Positions 1-13,300 of a DNA stretch of 64,000 bases are shown piece by piece; within the stretch, counting starts at the first letter, position 1; each line of letters opens with the position of its first letter. The stretch is from Zanthoxylum bungeanum. Lineage: Eukaryota; Streptophyta; Magnoliopsida; Sapindales; Rutaceae. Under the pieces are notes generated by a model. It saw only the letters and a list, made by a program, of their open reading frames with translations. It ran no database searches and was not told the DNA's origin. The stretch spans positions 1-64,000 of the forward strand of contig SKCR01021145.1 of assembly GCA_019454045.1 (NCBI GenBank), given 5' to 3'. The position numbers and the translations under genes are program-made.

Positions 1-326
1 ACCTCATTATGGGTTATGATTATTGTAAAGACTCTGGATTATCTTCATGAAGCATTATGTCTTGAGAATTTTTGTGTTCTTGCTTTCTTGTTATAAATTT
101 GTTACCCATGATGTGTATGTGTGACAAGTCTGCATGTCTGGAACAAGAAATATGTCATTGCGAATGCATTAAAACTTAAAGCCATTGAGTTGGTTGTTTA
201 CTTTGTAGTCTGGTTAAAGGGTTTAGCCTCGATGGCAGAGTCACGCAACTTCAAAGTTATAGACAATTCAGGAAGATTTAAGAGGGATTCTCATGACGGC
301 ATTGAGAGATTTTGATAATACAATCA
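1..326. other. Unassigned left edge
   Basis: No family-level similarity is recognisable. A 64-codon open frame on the plus strand (121-315) starts at GTG and shows no domain. It could be the tail of a gene left of the window or chance. Confidence 0.3.
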
Positions 327-334
327 TGCACCAG

Positions 335-574
335 TCCAGGCGTTAAGCGGTGTCTAGTTGTTCCGATTAAGCATAAAAACGGTTGTTATGTTGTGTCAGG
401 TGGTTCTAAGCGGGTAAGGTGTCGTACGTTTTTTCCCCTAATTTATTTATTTTTTATAATATTTTAAATGAAAAATAAAACCGCCTAGCTTATCCTTCTA
501 GGTGGCGCCTAGAAGGCTTAAAGTTATATGCTCCCTCATCATACGCTTACCGCCTAATATTTTTTAAAACATTG
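335..574. mobile_element. Small non-autonomous hAT-like element (MITE)
   Basis: The 240-bp segment is flanked by a perfect 8-bp direct repeat TGCACCAG (327-334 and 575-582), the target-site length of hAT elements. Its right end, read inward, is CAATGTTTTAAAA, close to the CAGTGTTCTAAAA terminus of the two larger hAT elements here. The interior carries the same CGCCTAG-type GC-rich motifs. The matching left terminus is missing, so about 16 bases were probably lost there. I infer a deleted relative of the hAT family at 3925 and 24959. Confidence 0.6.
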
Positions 575-582
575 TGCACCAG

Positions 583-1361
583 ATGATAATAGTCATCGCA
601 TTCTATCTTGTTTCTACTCCAATAATTGTAGAATAGTGAATAGAGTCCTTTGAATTCTGGGTTTTTTCCGGTGACATTTCCATCTCACAACTGCAATAAT
701 TTTCTCCTGGATCTAATTTGCCAACCTGCTATATATTATTGGAGTTAATTACTGCTTATATCTATAATACTCGACTCTGCTGTGGTAAAAGTTAGGCATG
801 GCCGAATGACACGGAGCTTAATAGATTAAAAGCATATGACTATTGATTCTATTGTCTCTACAGAAATATATTGGCCAACAAAAGTAAATCACAATTGGTG
901 TACAAAACAAATATATGATTATACAGAACTGGAGAAGCAAAGGACGACCTGTGCCCCGTGTTCAATCCTCTATCAAAGGGAAGTAATAATCAAAGCATTG
1001 CTTTTGTTTAGTTTGCTGTAATTGAAAAGGAGGGTAGCCCAAAAAGAGCACCTCAAAAAGCAATGTCAGGTATTATTGTTGTGTCTCATGCAATCGGTAG
1101 GGATTCATGATTCTTGCATAACTAATGGTTTTTCGAGTACATTTGAGTTTACTTGATGCTCAATCTGACATCCAACGGTTGTTGCTCCAACTCTAGTTCT
1201 CCAAACAAGCATCATCCAATTCAATCTACATGCTAGCATAACAAATATATATAACCGAATAGCCAAAACAAGCTCTATAACTTATCACAGACGTGAGGAT
1301 AAATAAATTACCATAAGGATGACCTTGGAATCGTGTGCCATCATTCATGCTCAAAATCTGC
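583..1361. other. Region downstream of CGEP
   Basis: This stretch lies 3' of the CGEP stop codon and should contain its 3' UTR and polyadenylation region. No gene, repeat or RNA is recognised. A 61-codon frame at 836-1021 has no recognisable similarity. Confidence 0.4.
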
Positions 1362-4300
1362 CTATGAGCCTTGGCCTTCACTGGCAGCCACTGTTTTGTT
1401 TTGTGAATCTGTAGCACATTTGCTTTCATCATCTTTACTCACTTTGAGGTCTGCGCTAACATCAGCAGTGTTGGACACACAAAATTTCTGCAGCCATCTG
1501 TCTGTTTCCCAGAGAAGATGCATAATGCTCTCACGTGCAGCGTAACCATGACTCTCAAAGGGAAGAATGACAAGGCGACTAAGAGCACCATGACCTTTCA
1601 GAGCGTTGAAAAATCGATCTGACTGCATCATGTGCAATTGCAAAAGTAGCTGATCAACTATTGTAGTTGCAGAAAAACAAGAAGAAGAAGAAGCTTTGAA
1701 ATAACCTGCATGGTTAATGTTCCAGGATTATTGTCTTCTTCTCCATGGATAAGCAAGATTGGCTTCTTAATTTTATTTGCAGACATGAAAGGGCTCATCT
1801 CTACATACGTACTGGTAGCTTCCCAAAGAGTTCTGTCCTCGTTCTACACCAGTTAATGTGGAGGAAGTCATACACATATCAAAGTAAGAAACTAACCTAC
1901 TGAGAAATGGAAAGAGTATGTTGGTAAAGATGGTAATGTTGCTACCTGAAAACCAAAAGGTGTAAGTGTTCTGTTGTAAGCTCCAGAACGAGCAATTCCG
2001 CAACAGAAAAGATGGGGGGCATGTGCAAGGAGGTTGCCGGTCATAAATGCGCCATAGGAATGTCCTCCAACAGCAATTTTGCTTGGATGAGCACCTGAGA
2101 AACCGCAGCACCAGAAAAGTTGTGGTTAAAAAATTGTAGTCAGCACCAAATCAATAGGATTCACACATAGGGTCGAAATGCTTACTCCACGTCTAACAAC
2201 TTCCTCAACAGCAGCTTCTGCACTTGCAACCAATTGTTCCACAAACCTAATCAATTAATTGGTTAAGTAGTGCATGTTAAGGAAGCTCATTACAGTGAAT
2301 TGGCTAAAGAATACAGTAAAGAACAAGTCCAGCTTGTACCAGATCAGTTCACCATTAGTCCATGTCAGCAGATGCAGTTACACAGCTTTTAGAATTAGTT
2401 ACAAAGTTTGTTTTAGCTTAGCCAATAGTTTATCAGTATTATATAGTTAGTTATAGATATGTAATAGTATATATACTCTTGATGGTTGTATAATAAGCAC
2501 AAAGATATATACAAATCTCAGAGAACAAAAAAGTCTCAGCCTTACAAATTCTTTCTGTTAATTTCTCAGTAAACAAACAATCTTTTCTTCTTCAATACTT
2601 TTCTTTCTTGGTATCAGAGCCATCAATCAATCATGGAAAATGTTAATCACAATGCTAACATAGCATCTTCAATCAATAATCCTTCTGTTACGAGAAACAC
2701 AGCAACCGCTGTTAATAACCTAACATTCAATCCAGGCCCTGCAAATTTGTCCTTCACTTTCAATAATCCAATCAAGCTTGATAGATCCAATTATCTACTT
2801 TGGAGGACTCAAGTTCTTGCTTCAATTCGAGGCAACAGACTGGAAAGGTTCATTGATGGAAGCAGAACACCACCTCCTCGATTTCTCACAAGACGATCTG
2901 AATCTCATGAAGGAGCTGAACAGATTGTTGAGAATCCAGACTACCAGATCTGGATATCACAGGATCAGATTCTTCTTGGCTGGCTATTATCTTCAATGAG
3001 TGAAGGTATACTTGGCTTTGTGTTAAATTTCAGTAACTCGTATGATGTATGGCAGTCTCTAGCTAAACAGTTTGGCACTCAGTCACAAGCCAAAGTCATG
3101 AATCTTAGGTCATTGCTTACTTCAACTAAGAAAGATGCTTTGAGTATTACTGACTATGTTTGAAGATGAAAAAAATCAGTGATAATCTTGCAGCAGCAGG
3201 CAGTCCTATAACTGAAAAAGACTTAATAATGCATATCCTTGATGGATTAGATACTGAATATAATGCACCTGCTACTTATGTCACTGGAAAGACTAGCACT
3301 GATGAGATGCATTTTGATGATGTGTATGCCATGTTGTTGAATCATGAAGCTAGGCTAGAGAAAGGGCAACAAACTGTTAATAATATAGCTAGAGGAAACT
3401 TTGAAGCAAACTTTGCTCAGAATAGAGGTGGTTTTAGAAGAACAATAGAGGTGGTAGTTTTGGTGGTTACAATAACTACAACAATTTTACATATGCTCCA
3501 AGAAGCCATGGTGTAGGCTGGAATAGTAATCTTGGGATGAATAGGAATAATTCTTATGGTCCTTTCACTGGAGGAAATCAAGGGAATTTTGGAGGAAGCT
3601 GGAATGGAAACACTGGACAACAAATGATGAATCAAATGTCAAGTAACTACAGGGGAAAAGGTCCACAGAATGCTAGTCCATACCAATTTGTTAATAATTT
3701 TGGAGGAAATATGAAGTGGTTCAAGTGTATACAATAACAGTTCCAAACCTACTTGCCAGATCTGTCACAAAACCGGCCATACTGCTAATATGCGCTGGAA
3801 TCTTGAAGAATTCATTGCCTCTGGTGCATACAGACCTCCTCCTAACAGAAACAACAAAGCAGCCTTCCTGGCAAACATGGATGAAATCAAAAACTTTTCT
3901 TCTGATGGCAACTGGTATCTTGACCAGTGATCTAAAACGCGCCGCCTAGGCGCGCCTAGGCGGCGCGTAAACCATAATCGGCCACCAGCCGAGGCGATTT
4001 CCACCAAATCGGTGGTGGAAATCGCGCGACCAAGTGTGCGGCGTGAAATCGGCGCCTAGGCGCCGATTTCGCCGTTACTCGGTCGCGTAGGCGCCGATAC
4101 ACGGCCGCTAATCGGCCGTGTATCGGCGCTGCATTTTTTTTTTTTTAAGGGCCAAAACGACGTCGTTTTTGGGGGTTATTAAACCCCCAAAAACGGCGTC
4201 GTTTGGGGCGTTAATAACCCTCCAAAACGGCGTCGTTTTGGGGGGTTATTAACGCCCCCAAAACGGCGCGTTTTGGAGGGTTATTAAACCCCCAAAACGG

Positions 4301-7300
4301 CGCCGTTTGGAGGCCTTTATATTAACAAAAAAAAAAAAAAAAACCTTCACAGTTTCAATTCCCTCTCAAGCCTCTCTGTTTTCTTCTTCGTTTTTGTTCA
4401 GTTTGTTCTTGTTCTTCACGGTTTCTGAGTTTCTTGGTAAGTATTTGTTTTTAATTTTTAATTTTTGTTAATTGTAGCTAAATTTCATGAAAATTTAGTA
4501 GTTTTTTTTGTTTATTTTGATTTCGAAATTAGGGTTAATGTTTTTAATTTTTAATTTTTGTAAATTTTAGTTAGATTTCATGAAAAATTAGTCTTTTTTA
4601 TTTAGTTTGATCCGAAATTAGGGTTTTGTTTTTTATTTTTTATTTTTGTAAATTATAGCTAAATTTCATGAAAATTAATTAATTTTTTTGTTTATTTTGA
4701 TTATGAAATTAGGGTTTCTGTTTTTTACGGGCATTGAACAAGTGGGGGCGGAAAATGTGGTTCAAGTTGTAACAGACAATGCCTCGAATAATATGGCCGC
4801 GGCAAAGTTGTTGAAGGCGAAGATGCCAAATATTTTTTGGAGTTCATGTGCTACTCACACCATCAACCTAATGCTTGAAAGTATTGGGAAATTGCCGAGA
4901 TACAAGAAAACCATTGATAGTGCCAAGGCTTTCACCATTTTCGTGTATGCCCATCACAAGACTTTGTCCATGATGAGATCGTTTACAAAACAGAGGGACA
5001 TAGTCAGACCGGGAGTAACTAGGTTTGCTTCAGTTCTTATCCTTACAAAGTTTGATCGAGAAAAAAGAAAGTTTGCGAACCATGTTTGCTAGCGCGGAAT
5101 GGGATGAGTGCATATGGTCGAAGCAAGCTAAAGGGAAAGCTGCATTTGCCACGGTGATGAGTATCTCTTTTTGGAATGGGGTGACCCAATGTTTGAAGGT
5201 GTTTGCACCTTTGGTGAGAGTGCTTAGATTAGTTGATGGGGATAGAAAGCCATCCATGGGGTTTGTTTATGGAGAGCTAAAGATTGCAAAAGAAGAGATC
5301 AAGGATGCATTGAACAATATTGAGAGTAATTATCGGCCAATCTTGGAGATTATTGATAGTAAAATTGAAGGGCGGCTTGATACTCCATTACATTGTGTTG
5401 CTTATCTTTTAAATCCTTACTATTACTATAAGGATTCAAGTATCGAGTACGATGTGAAAGTAATGGATGCAGTATTTACGGTTGTGGAGGCTTTCTTCCC
5501 CAATGACATCGACATGCAGAGTAAGGTGATAAATGAGGAGTTGGCTTCATACAAGGCAAAAGAAGAAGCTTTTGGTAAAGAAGTGGGGGTAAAAGCATGT
5601 CGGGTATCGATTGATGTTTTTAATCCAGGTAAAAACAAAGTATTCATTTGAATTATTTTGCAAAATATATAAAAAATCTTATATTTCATTCAAACTATTT
5701 ATGTTCATTTGTAGTTTCATGGTGGCGTACATATGGACATCATACAACGAACTTGGTAAAAATGGCAAAAAGGATATTGTCATTAACCACTAGTTCATCC
5801 GGGTGTGAACGAAATTGGAGCACTTTTGAGGGGGTAAATATTTAACATTAGCTAAATTTTGATTATTTTATTTTTTAATTATTAATATTAATTGATTTAT
5901 TTAAATTATTATGTAGATTCACACGAAGAAAAGGAATAGACTAGATGTGAATCGATTAAACAATCTTGTCTATGTTTCCTTTAATGCCAAGTTGAAGAAC
6001 AAAAGCAAAAGGGAGAAGGATTTGAAAGTTGATGGATTAGAAGCCAAAGATGCTACTAATGCACAAGGATGGATCGTGGAGGGTGGTGACTCTGGTGATG
6101 ATGAAGAAGTAGAGCCCGGTTCAGGGCTTACTTGGAGGATGGTTGGAGAAGCATCTGGGGTCGATGACATATTACAACCTCGAAAAAGTGCCAGAAATGT
6201 TGAATACAGAGAACTTGATCAAGATGATTTTGATTCTGATGAAGAACTTCAAGATGATGAGTTCGAATTAGATGAAGAATTAGATATTTAGTATAGTTCA
6301 ACTTTATTATAGGATGATGAACATGAACTTAATTAAATGATATTTTATATCATTATGTGGTTGATTGAGTTTGATTAATGGTTTTATGTTTATTACATTT
6401 TGTTTGAATTTATATGATTTAGATTATTTATGAATTATGATGTTGGAAAATATTATATTTTTAACTGCCTGCCGACTAATTGTCTAGGCCCCGCCTAGGC
6501 CCCGCCTAGGCGCCCTAGGCGCTAGGCGCTGGGTCGCCGCCCGACTAGCGCCTAGCGCGTTTTAGAACACTGATCTTGACAGTGGAGCCACTCATCATCT
6601 GACTAACAGTATGGAGAACTTGCACATGGCAGAACCTTTCTCAGGTAAAAACACACTCATAGTAGGTAATGGAGCTAGTCTTAACATCTCACATGTTGGA
6701 AGAGGTATTCTAAAATCTCTTTGTTCTCAGCGCTTCATTAAACTCAATGATTTACTACTTGTACCTTAATTACCAAAAACCTTATCAGCATTTCAAAACT
6801 AACCCAAGATAATAATGTCATTGTTGAGTTTTCACATGGATTGTGTTTTGTGAAGGACAAGATGAAGGGGAAAACTCTGCTGCAGGGCAAGGCTGAAAAT
6901 GGTCTTTACAAGCTAATCGTTCTAAATAAAACTCAGAGAAATTTTTTCCTCAAAGTCACTTCACACAAATGACCCAAGTAGAGTCTTATTCACCTTTATC
7001 AATGCTTTCAGCTGTGTCTTCTCCTATTCATAATCGCACTTGTATGTTGAATTCTGTTGATTCCAGAAACAATGATAATTCAAGCACTGCTATTTTACAT
7101 AGAAGGTTGGGTCATCCTAATGCTTCTATTCTTAAACACATTGTCAATTCTTGTAATGCCTTTCCTTTTGTACATAAAAATTTGTTGTCTGACTTCTGTG
7201 ATGCCTGCAAAGTAGGTAAGATGCATAGGTTGCACTTTGCAATTACTGAAACTAAAACTCAATCCCCTCTTGAACTTGTCCACACTGACTTATGGGGTCT

Positions 7301-10300
7301 TGCTCCTATTTCTTCAATCAATGGATACAAATATTACCTCAGCCTTGTAGATGATTATACAAGATATACATGGATACTTCCTTTGAAACTGAAATCTGAA
7401 GCCCTAAACATGTTCAAAACCTTCAAATTGCAAGTTGAAAAGTACTTTGATAGATCTATTAAAGTACTACAATCTGACTGGGGTGGTGAGTTCAGATCTT
7501 TTGAAAAGTTTCTTAGTGAAAATGGCGTCTTATTCAGACATTCTTGTCCATATACACATAATCAAAATGGTCTTGTAGAAAGGAAGCATAGACACATAGT
7601 TGAATTGGGATTAACTCTTCTTGCTCAAGCTAAACTACCTTTGAAATTCTGGTGGGAGGCATTTCACACTTCTGTTTATCTCATAAATAGGTGGCCAACC
7701 CCTGTGCTTCACATGAAAAGTCCTTATGAGTGTCTTTACAAACAAAAGCCAGACTACAAATTCCTCAAATGTTTTGGATGTGCTTGTTTTCCATTCCTAA
7801 GAGAATACAGTATTCACAAATTCAACTTTCATTCATGCAAGTGTGTTTTCTTAGGGTATAGTCCATATCACAAAGGTTACAAATGTTTACATCCCTCTGG
7901 AAAAGTTTATATATCAAGTCATGTTATCTTTGATGAAACATGTTATCCTTACTCAGAATCCTCCTCATTCTCATCAAATCTCAATAACTCCCTCATTCAT
8001 CCTAATTACTCATATGACTTGTTACATCAGTATCATATATCTGTTCCTCATGCTAGTTTAGATCATACAGTAGCTGAACCTACAGCTTCAGAGTTTCTCC
8101 CAACTCCAGTTTCTGAACAACATAATAATGTGGATCAACAAGAGCAAATCAGTACCATTCCTCTCACTTCTACTCTTCGAACTAGCCCTTTAAATTCAAC
8201 CCACTCATCTGTACCATTATCATCCTCTAACAACTCCATCTCTCATAATACTCCTACCCCTTCCACTGTGACCAAAACACATACCATGATTACTAGATCC
8301 AAATCTGGTATCTTCAAACCTAAAGTCCTTTTAGCTGCCATTGATTCCAATGACCAACTTCTGTAAATGAAGCCATGCAATGTTCTCACTGGAAAAAGGC
8401 AATGCAACTGGAGTTTGATGCCTTGATTAAGAACAGAACTTGGTCATTAGTTCCACCTTCTGTTGATCACAAATTAGTAGGTTGCAAGTGGGTTTTCAGA
8501 ACCAAATATAATACAGATGGATCAGTGGCCAAACACAAAGCAAGATTGGTTGCTAAGGGATTTCATCAGACAGCTGGAGTTGATTTTTATGAAACCTTCA
8601 GCCCTGTGGTTAGAATTTGTACTGTTAGAGTTGTTCTAAGTCTGGCAGTGATGAATGGTTGGAAAGTTAGGCAAATAGATGTTAATAATGCTTTCTTAAA
8701 TGGAGATCTCACTGAAGATGTCTACATGACACAACCTGAAGGTTTTGAAGACAGCACAAAAGTTGGTTATGTGTGTAAGTTACAGAAGGCTCTATATGGT
8801 TTGAAGCAAGCTCCCAGAGCATGGTTTGACAAGCTAAAAGGGTGCTTGTTGCAATGGAATTTCAAAAATTCTAAGGCAGATAGTTCACTATTTATCAAGC
8901 ACACAAAAGATACAGTTATTCTGGTGTTAATATATGTAGATGATATACTTGTTATTGGTCCAAAATCCACTGCTCTGGAAGATTTCATCACACAGCTCAA
9001 CAGTGTCTTTGCTCTTAAGGACTTGGGACTGTTAGCTTACTTTCTTGGCATAGAGGTGAGTTACACAGAGGAGGGAATGCATCTATCACAGACCAAATAT
9101 ATCAAAGATCTTCTCAACAAAGCCTCAATGACAGAATGCAAAGGCTATGACACACCATTCAGCACTGGTCTGAAACTACAACAGAATGCTGATGGATATC
9201 TTGGCCATCAATTTGAGGATTCATCAAATTACAGAAGCATTGTAGGAGGACTTCAATATGTAACACTCACCAGACCTGACATAGCATTCTCTGTTCATAA
9301 ACTAAGCCAATATCTAGCAGCTCCTACTTTACAGCACTGGTTAGCCTGCAAGAAAGTCTTGAGATATTTGCAGGCAACTAAAACTTTTGGTCTACAATTG
9401 GTCAAACATGGAAAAGTTGAACTTAAAGGCTATACAGATGCAGATTGGGCGTGTGATTTAGATGACAAGAGATCTATAGGTGCTTACTGTATTTACCTTG
9501 GAAATAATCTGATATCTTGGTCATCAAAGAAACAACAAGTTGTGGCCAAATCAAGCACTGAAAGTGAATATAGGTCCCTTTCAAATGGATGTGCAGAAGT
9601 GGCATGGCTGCAGTCACTATTATCAGAGTTTGAGTTCCTCTCTATACCCACACCAATCCTTTGGTGTGATAATGAGAGTGCTGCTGCCATTGCTAAGAAT
9701 CCAGTACAACATTCCAAGACAAAACACATTGAACTTGATGTGCACTTCGTCAGGGATAAGGTGTTAAACAAGGAACTGGAAATTTGATACATACCCTCTG
9801 AAGAACAAGTAGCAGATGCTTTAACCAAGCCTCTTTCTTTCACCCAATTCAATTACTTAAGGTGCAAGCTTAATGTCTGTCCTAGACCCTTAAGCTTGAG
9901 GGGGGATGTTAAGGAAGCTCATTACAGTGAATTGGCTAAAGAATACAGTAAAGAACAAGTCCAGCTTGTACCAGATCAGTTCACCATTAGTCCATGTCAG
10001 CAGATGCAGTTACACAGCTTTTAGAATTAGTTACAAAGTTTGTTTTAGCTTAGCCAATAGTTAATCAGTATTATATAGTTAGTTATAGATATGTAATAGT
10101 ATATATACTCTTGATGGTTGTATAAAAAGCACAAAGATATATACAAATTCAGAGAACAAAAAAGTCTCAGCCTTACAAATTCTTTCTGTAATTTTCTCAG
10201 TAAACAAACAACCTTTTCTTCTTCAATACTTTTCTTTCTGTGCATATAACACTGATATATAATTTTGTATCTGACATTTTGACAGCATTCCACGTGTTAA

Positions 10301-13300
10301 GTGTTAACCCGTGCGGGAAGGCTGTAATTCCACATGAATTATGATTTTTTTTCCCCCACCAAACAACCATCCTCTAGGGTACACTTATTTTTCCCAGTTA
10401 AATAATGGTAAACTTTAGATGCTACAAACAATCATATCATCCATATGAATGACAGCTATTCCCTATTCAAATATGCAAGTATGTGATTCCTACCTATCAT
10501 TTGCCTCCTCATCACCTTCGCCAATAATAGGAGTTGTCGGTCCACTTAAAATAGCAAACCTGCAGATTAAGGATTTAATAATAACTCGATCTAGCTTCTT
10601 CATATACTGGCAAAAAAATAAATAAATAAATTGTGCGAAAGGAAAAACATAGGATGATACAATAGAAAACCAAAAGGCAGTACCTTCTAGTCAGCCAAAG
10701 GAGGACGGAAGTAGGACCTATGCCTGGAAATTCATTAGGAGAACCACGAACTTGTCCAGCAGCATCTTTGCTTTTAAATTCTCCAGGGTAAGACCAGAAT
10801 AGACATGGAAGAGGGCCATCTTTTAACGGATCATAACCTGGGGGTAAGTACAATGTTGCAGTAAGTTGAACCCCATCCTTCCTCTGGTACTTGATCAGCT
10901 CTTTCTGCAATAATGCCAACTGAGGATATGGATGAGGAAAATCGGTAATCTGGCAAGATTTCCTATCTGGCCAGCTCTGGATATAATACTGGGTATTTTC
11001 GGTTTTTGACTCTTTGGAAGTCAGTATTTTCAACTGATTAAGATACAAGTCTCCTTCGACCTGGTCAGACAATAAGGCAACGGTGGTCTCGAAATATTTT
11101 TCCTTGTCGCTCTCCCATATTCGTTCTTTGCTGCATGTATTTCTGGTAGAATTTGGTTTAGATAACTATGATACAGGAGAAAACACTACGAAAAAAGTGT
11201 GAGAGAGAGATTTTAAAGAGCTTACATGTCAAACAAATCAAGAAAGGGGATGTACCCTTCTGGTGTAGCACCAATTCCATTAAGTAAAACATAATTGCCT
11301 TCATCATTTTCATTTTTAATCTTTGCTATCACATAAGTCCCAGTGGATGTTCTTCTCATCATGGGTGACCCAGGATCAGAGTACACATCTTCAGATGACC
11401 GATCAAACAGTATGCGTGGATCCACATCTTTAGATCCAGGAGATATTACCCAGGTTCTTGTTCGCCTTGTTTTATGCCAAGACTCATAAACTAGGGCCAA
11501 TGAGTCATCACACCAAGAAATCCCCCTGTGATGACGCCAATATCACATACATCAAAGCAAAAGTTTTGGTTAAAACTTAGGTAGATTGGCAAAGCAAGTT
11601 TAATGATTATATAGTGATTTAAATGCACTCAACTATGTAATGATTGAATTCACAAGAATGGGAACCTAAACAAATTTTAGTTTGTGTTTGACCAGCTCCC
11701 AAGTTTTCTATGCTTTAACAAGGAAATTTTGAGGTTTGAAAGTCCTAAAAACAGAATTTGCTTTACAAAGTTTGGTAGCATCACCATGAATATCATGCAG
11801 GGAAGCTCTGATGATGTTAAAGTTCACTGGAGTCACATTTCTATAAATATCTATCTGGAGATAATTATGCAGAGAAACTTCATATTAAAATGGAAACAAA
11901 AAGCCCACATTCATATTTCATACCCATAACGAAGATCAAGTTTATGTAAGATTTCTGGTCCTTCACCATGTACAGGCTCTGCTGGCTGTGTGTAAATTAT
12001 ATCACGTGGACTTACTTCTACTTTTGCATCACCTCCATCCTGTGTCTCTGCCCTAAAAAACCCAATAGGAGCAGATAATTAGCTAATTTACACAATCAAC
12101 AGTCACTAAAATTCATGAACATTCAGATACATACCAGTATAGTGTTGACGGCTTATCTGCTCTCCAATTGATTGATCGCATTCCTTTTCGGACGCTATTG
12201 AACGCAATGGGAATGTCCTCAGCAAGGGGCAACTCACAAAGTTCTCTGACAAATTTCCCATCAGTTGTCCACACTTCTACTTTTTTCGGAAATCTGCCAC
12301 AAGGTACTATAAAAGAATATGGCCTGTGAATTGAACTAATCAAAAGATACTTCTGATCTGGAGATGGGTCCAGTGATGTATATACAGCTGGAGGCCCAAT
12401 TTCTTTCATAGTTCCATCCAAAGACACCAAAACAAGTTGTGCGGTGGCATAGTAGTCAAACAAATCTTCATCGTACTCATCCTTTAGCAAATCCTGGAAG
12501 GTTCTAACTTGAATAACATTTTCCTGTTCATTAGATTGGATCTTCGGGCCTAAGGGGACCAAAGGTTTCTTTGGTGGATCTCCACGTGATAAAGGGACGG
12601 TGCAAACTAACAAAGTAGAGTTATTTACCCAAACAAAATTGTCAAAAACTGCATTTAGATAGATATCTGGTGACTGAAACAATGGTTTAGCTTTTCCAGT
12701 TTCCACATCAGCAACAAAAACTCTAAGCTTACTGCCAGTATTATCCTCCATATCAAATCGAATACTAAAGGCTAGATGTTTCCCATCTTGTGACCAGGTG
12801 ATAAAATTAATCTTGGCACCATCAGGAAAGCCTTGTACCTCTACTTCTGGCCCCAGTTTACCATCGGGCAACAAAAGATGTATCCCAATACCAGTGTAGA
12901 ACGACATCCGACTCCTAGAATTGCATTTCCCATCAATACGAAGACCAGCCAGCTTTTCCTCTGGTTTAGCTAGTTCCTCCAATGGTGGCAAAGCTCTCCG
13001 CTTGAGAAATAATATTTTATCCCTCTGCGGAGAAAATGACAATACAGGAAGGGGTGGCGCGTCCACAATTTCCTGAATCTCAGGCGGAGGAAGGCGATAT
13101 CTACCTCCTAAATTGTCTGCATCAAGCCATCAAATGAATTGATATTTCATAATATCAACTAGTAAGATATAAGTAGTATCCATTTGACAACACATTACTT
13201 TTCCCCTCGCAAAGTTCATGAAATCAATTTAAATAAAAAAAATTTACTAAGAGCATCCCTAATGGTAACTCTATATTTGGTGCAAATTTTGCACCAACTT

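Larger units (their letters stand above)
3925..6572 (+). mobile_element. hAT element copy 1 (internally deleted)
   Basis: Terminal inverted repeats are CAGTGATCTAAAACGCG on the left and its near-complement CGCGTTTTAGAACACTG on the right (one mismatch in 17). An exact 8-bp target duplication ATCTTGAC flanks it (3917-3924, 6573-6580). Both ends are rich in CGCCTAGGCG blocks. It is the same family as the 3,805-bp copy at 24959, in opposite orientation, and has lost the 5' half of the transposase gene. Removing it and one duplication rejoins the Copia protease frame. Confidence 0.95.
2275..10239 (+). mobile_element. Copia-type LTR retrotransposon 1, inserted in CGEP intron 6
   Basis: Near-identical LTRs (2275-2608 and 9907-10239) differ at about six positions, so insertion was fairly recent. 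A perfect 5-bp target duplication GTGCA flanks it (2270-2274, 10240-10244). The primer-binding site follows the 5' LTR and a polypurine tract precedes the 3' LTR. Domain order is gag, zinc knuckle, protease, integrase, reverse transcriptase, RNase H, which defines Copia. It is antisense to CGEP. A 2,648-bp hAT element interrupts it at 3925. Without the hAT and its duplicated 8 bp it would be about 5.3 kb. Confidence 0.95.

Noticed and set aside
121..315. 64-codon frame at the left edge
   Set aside because: Starts at GTG, no recognisable domain, no splice context; not enough to call a gene.
836..1021. 61-codon frame downstream of CGEP
   Set aside because: No similarity recognised, and such lengths are expected by chance in AT-rich DNA.
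11684..11929. Plus-strand frame inside CGEP
   Set aside because: It lies in a CGEP intron and has no recognisable similarity.
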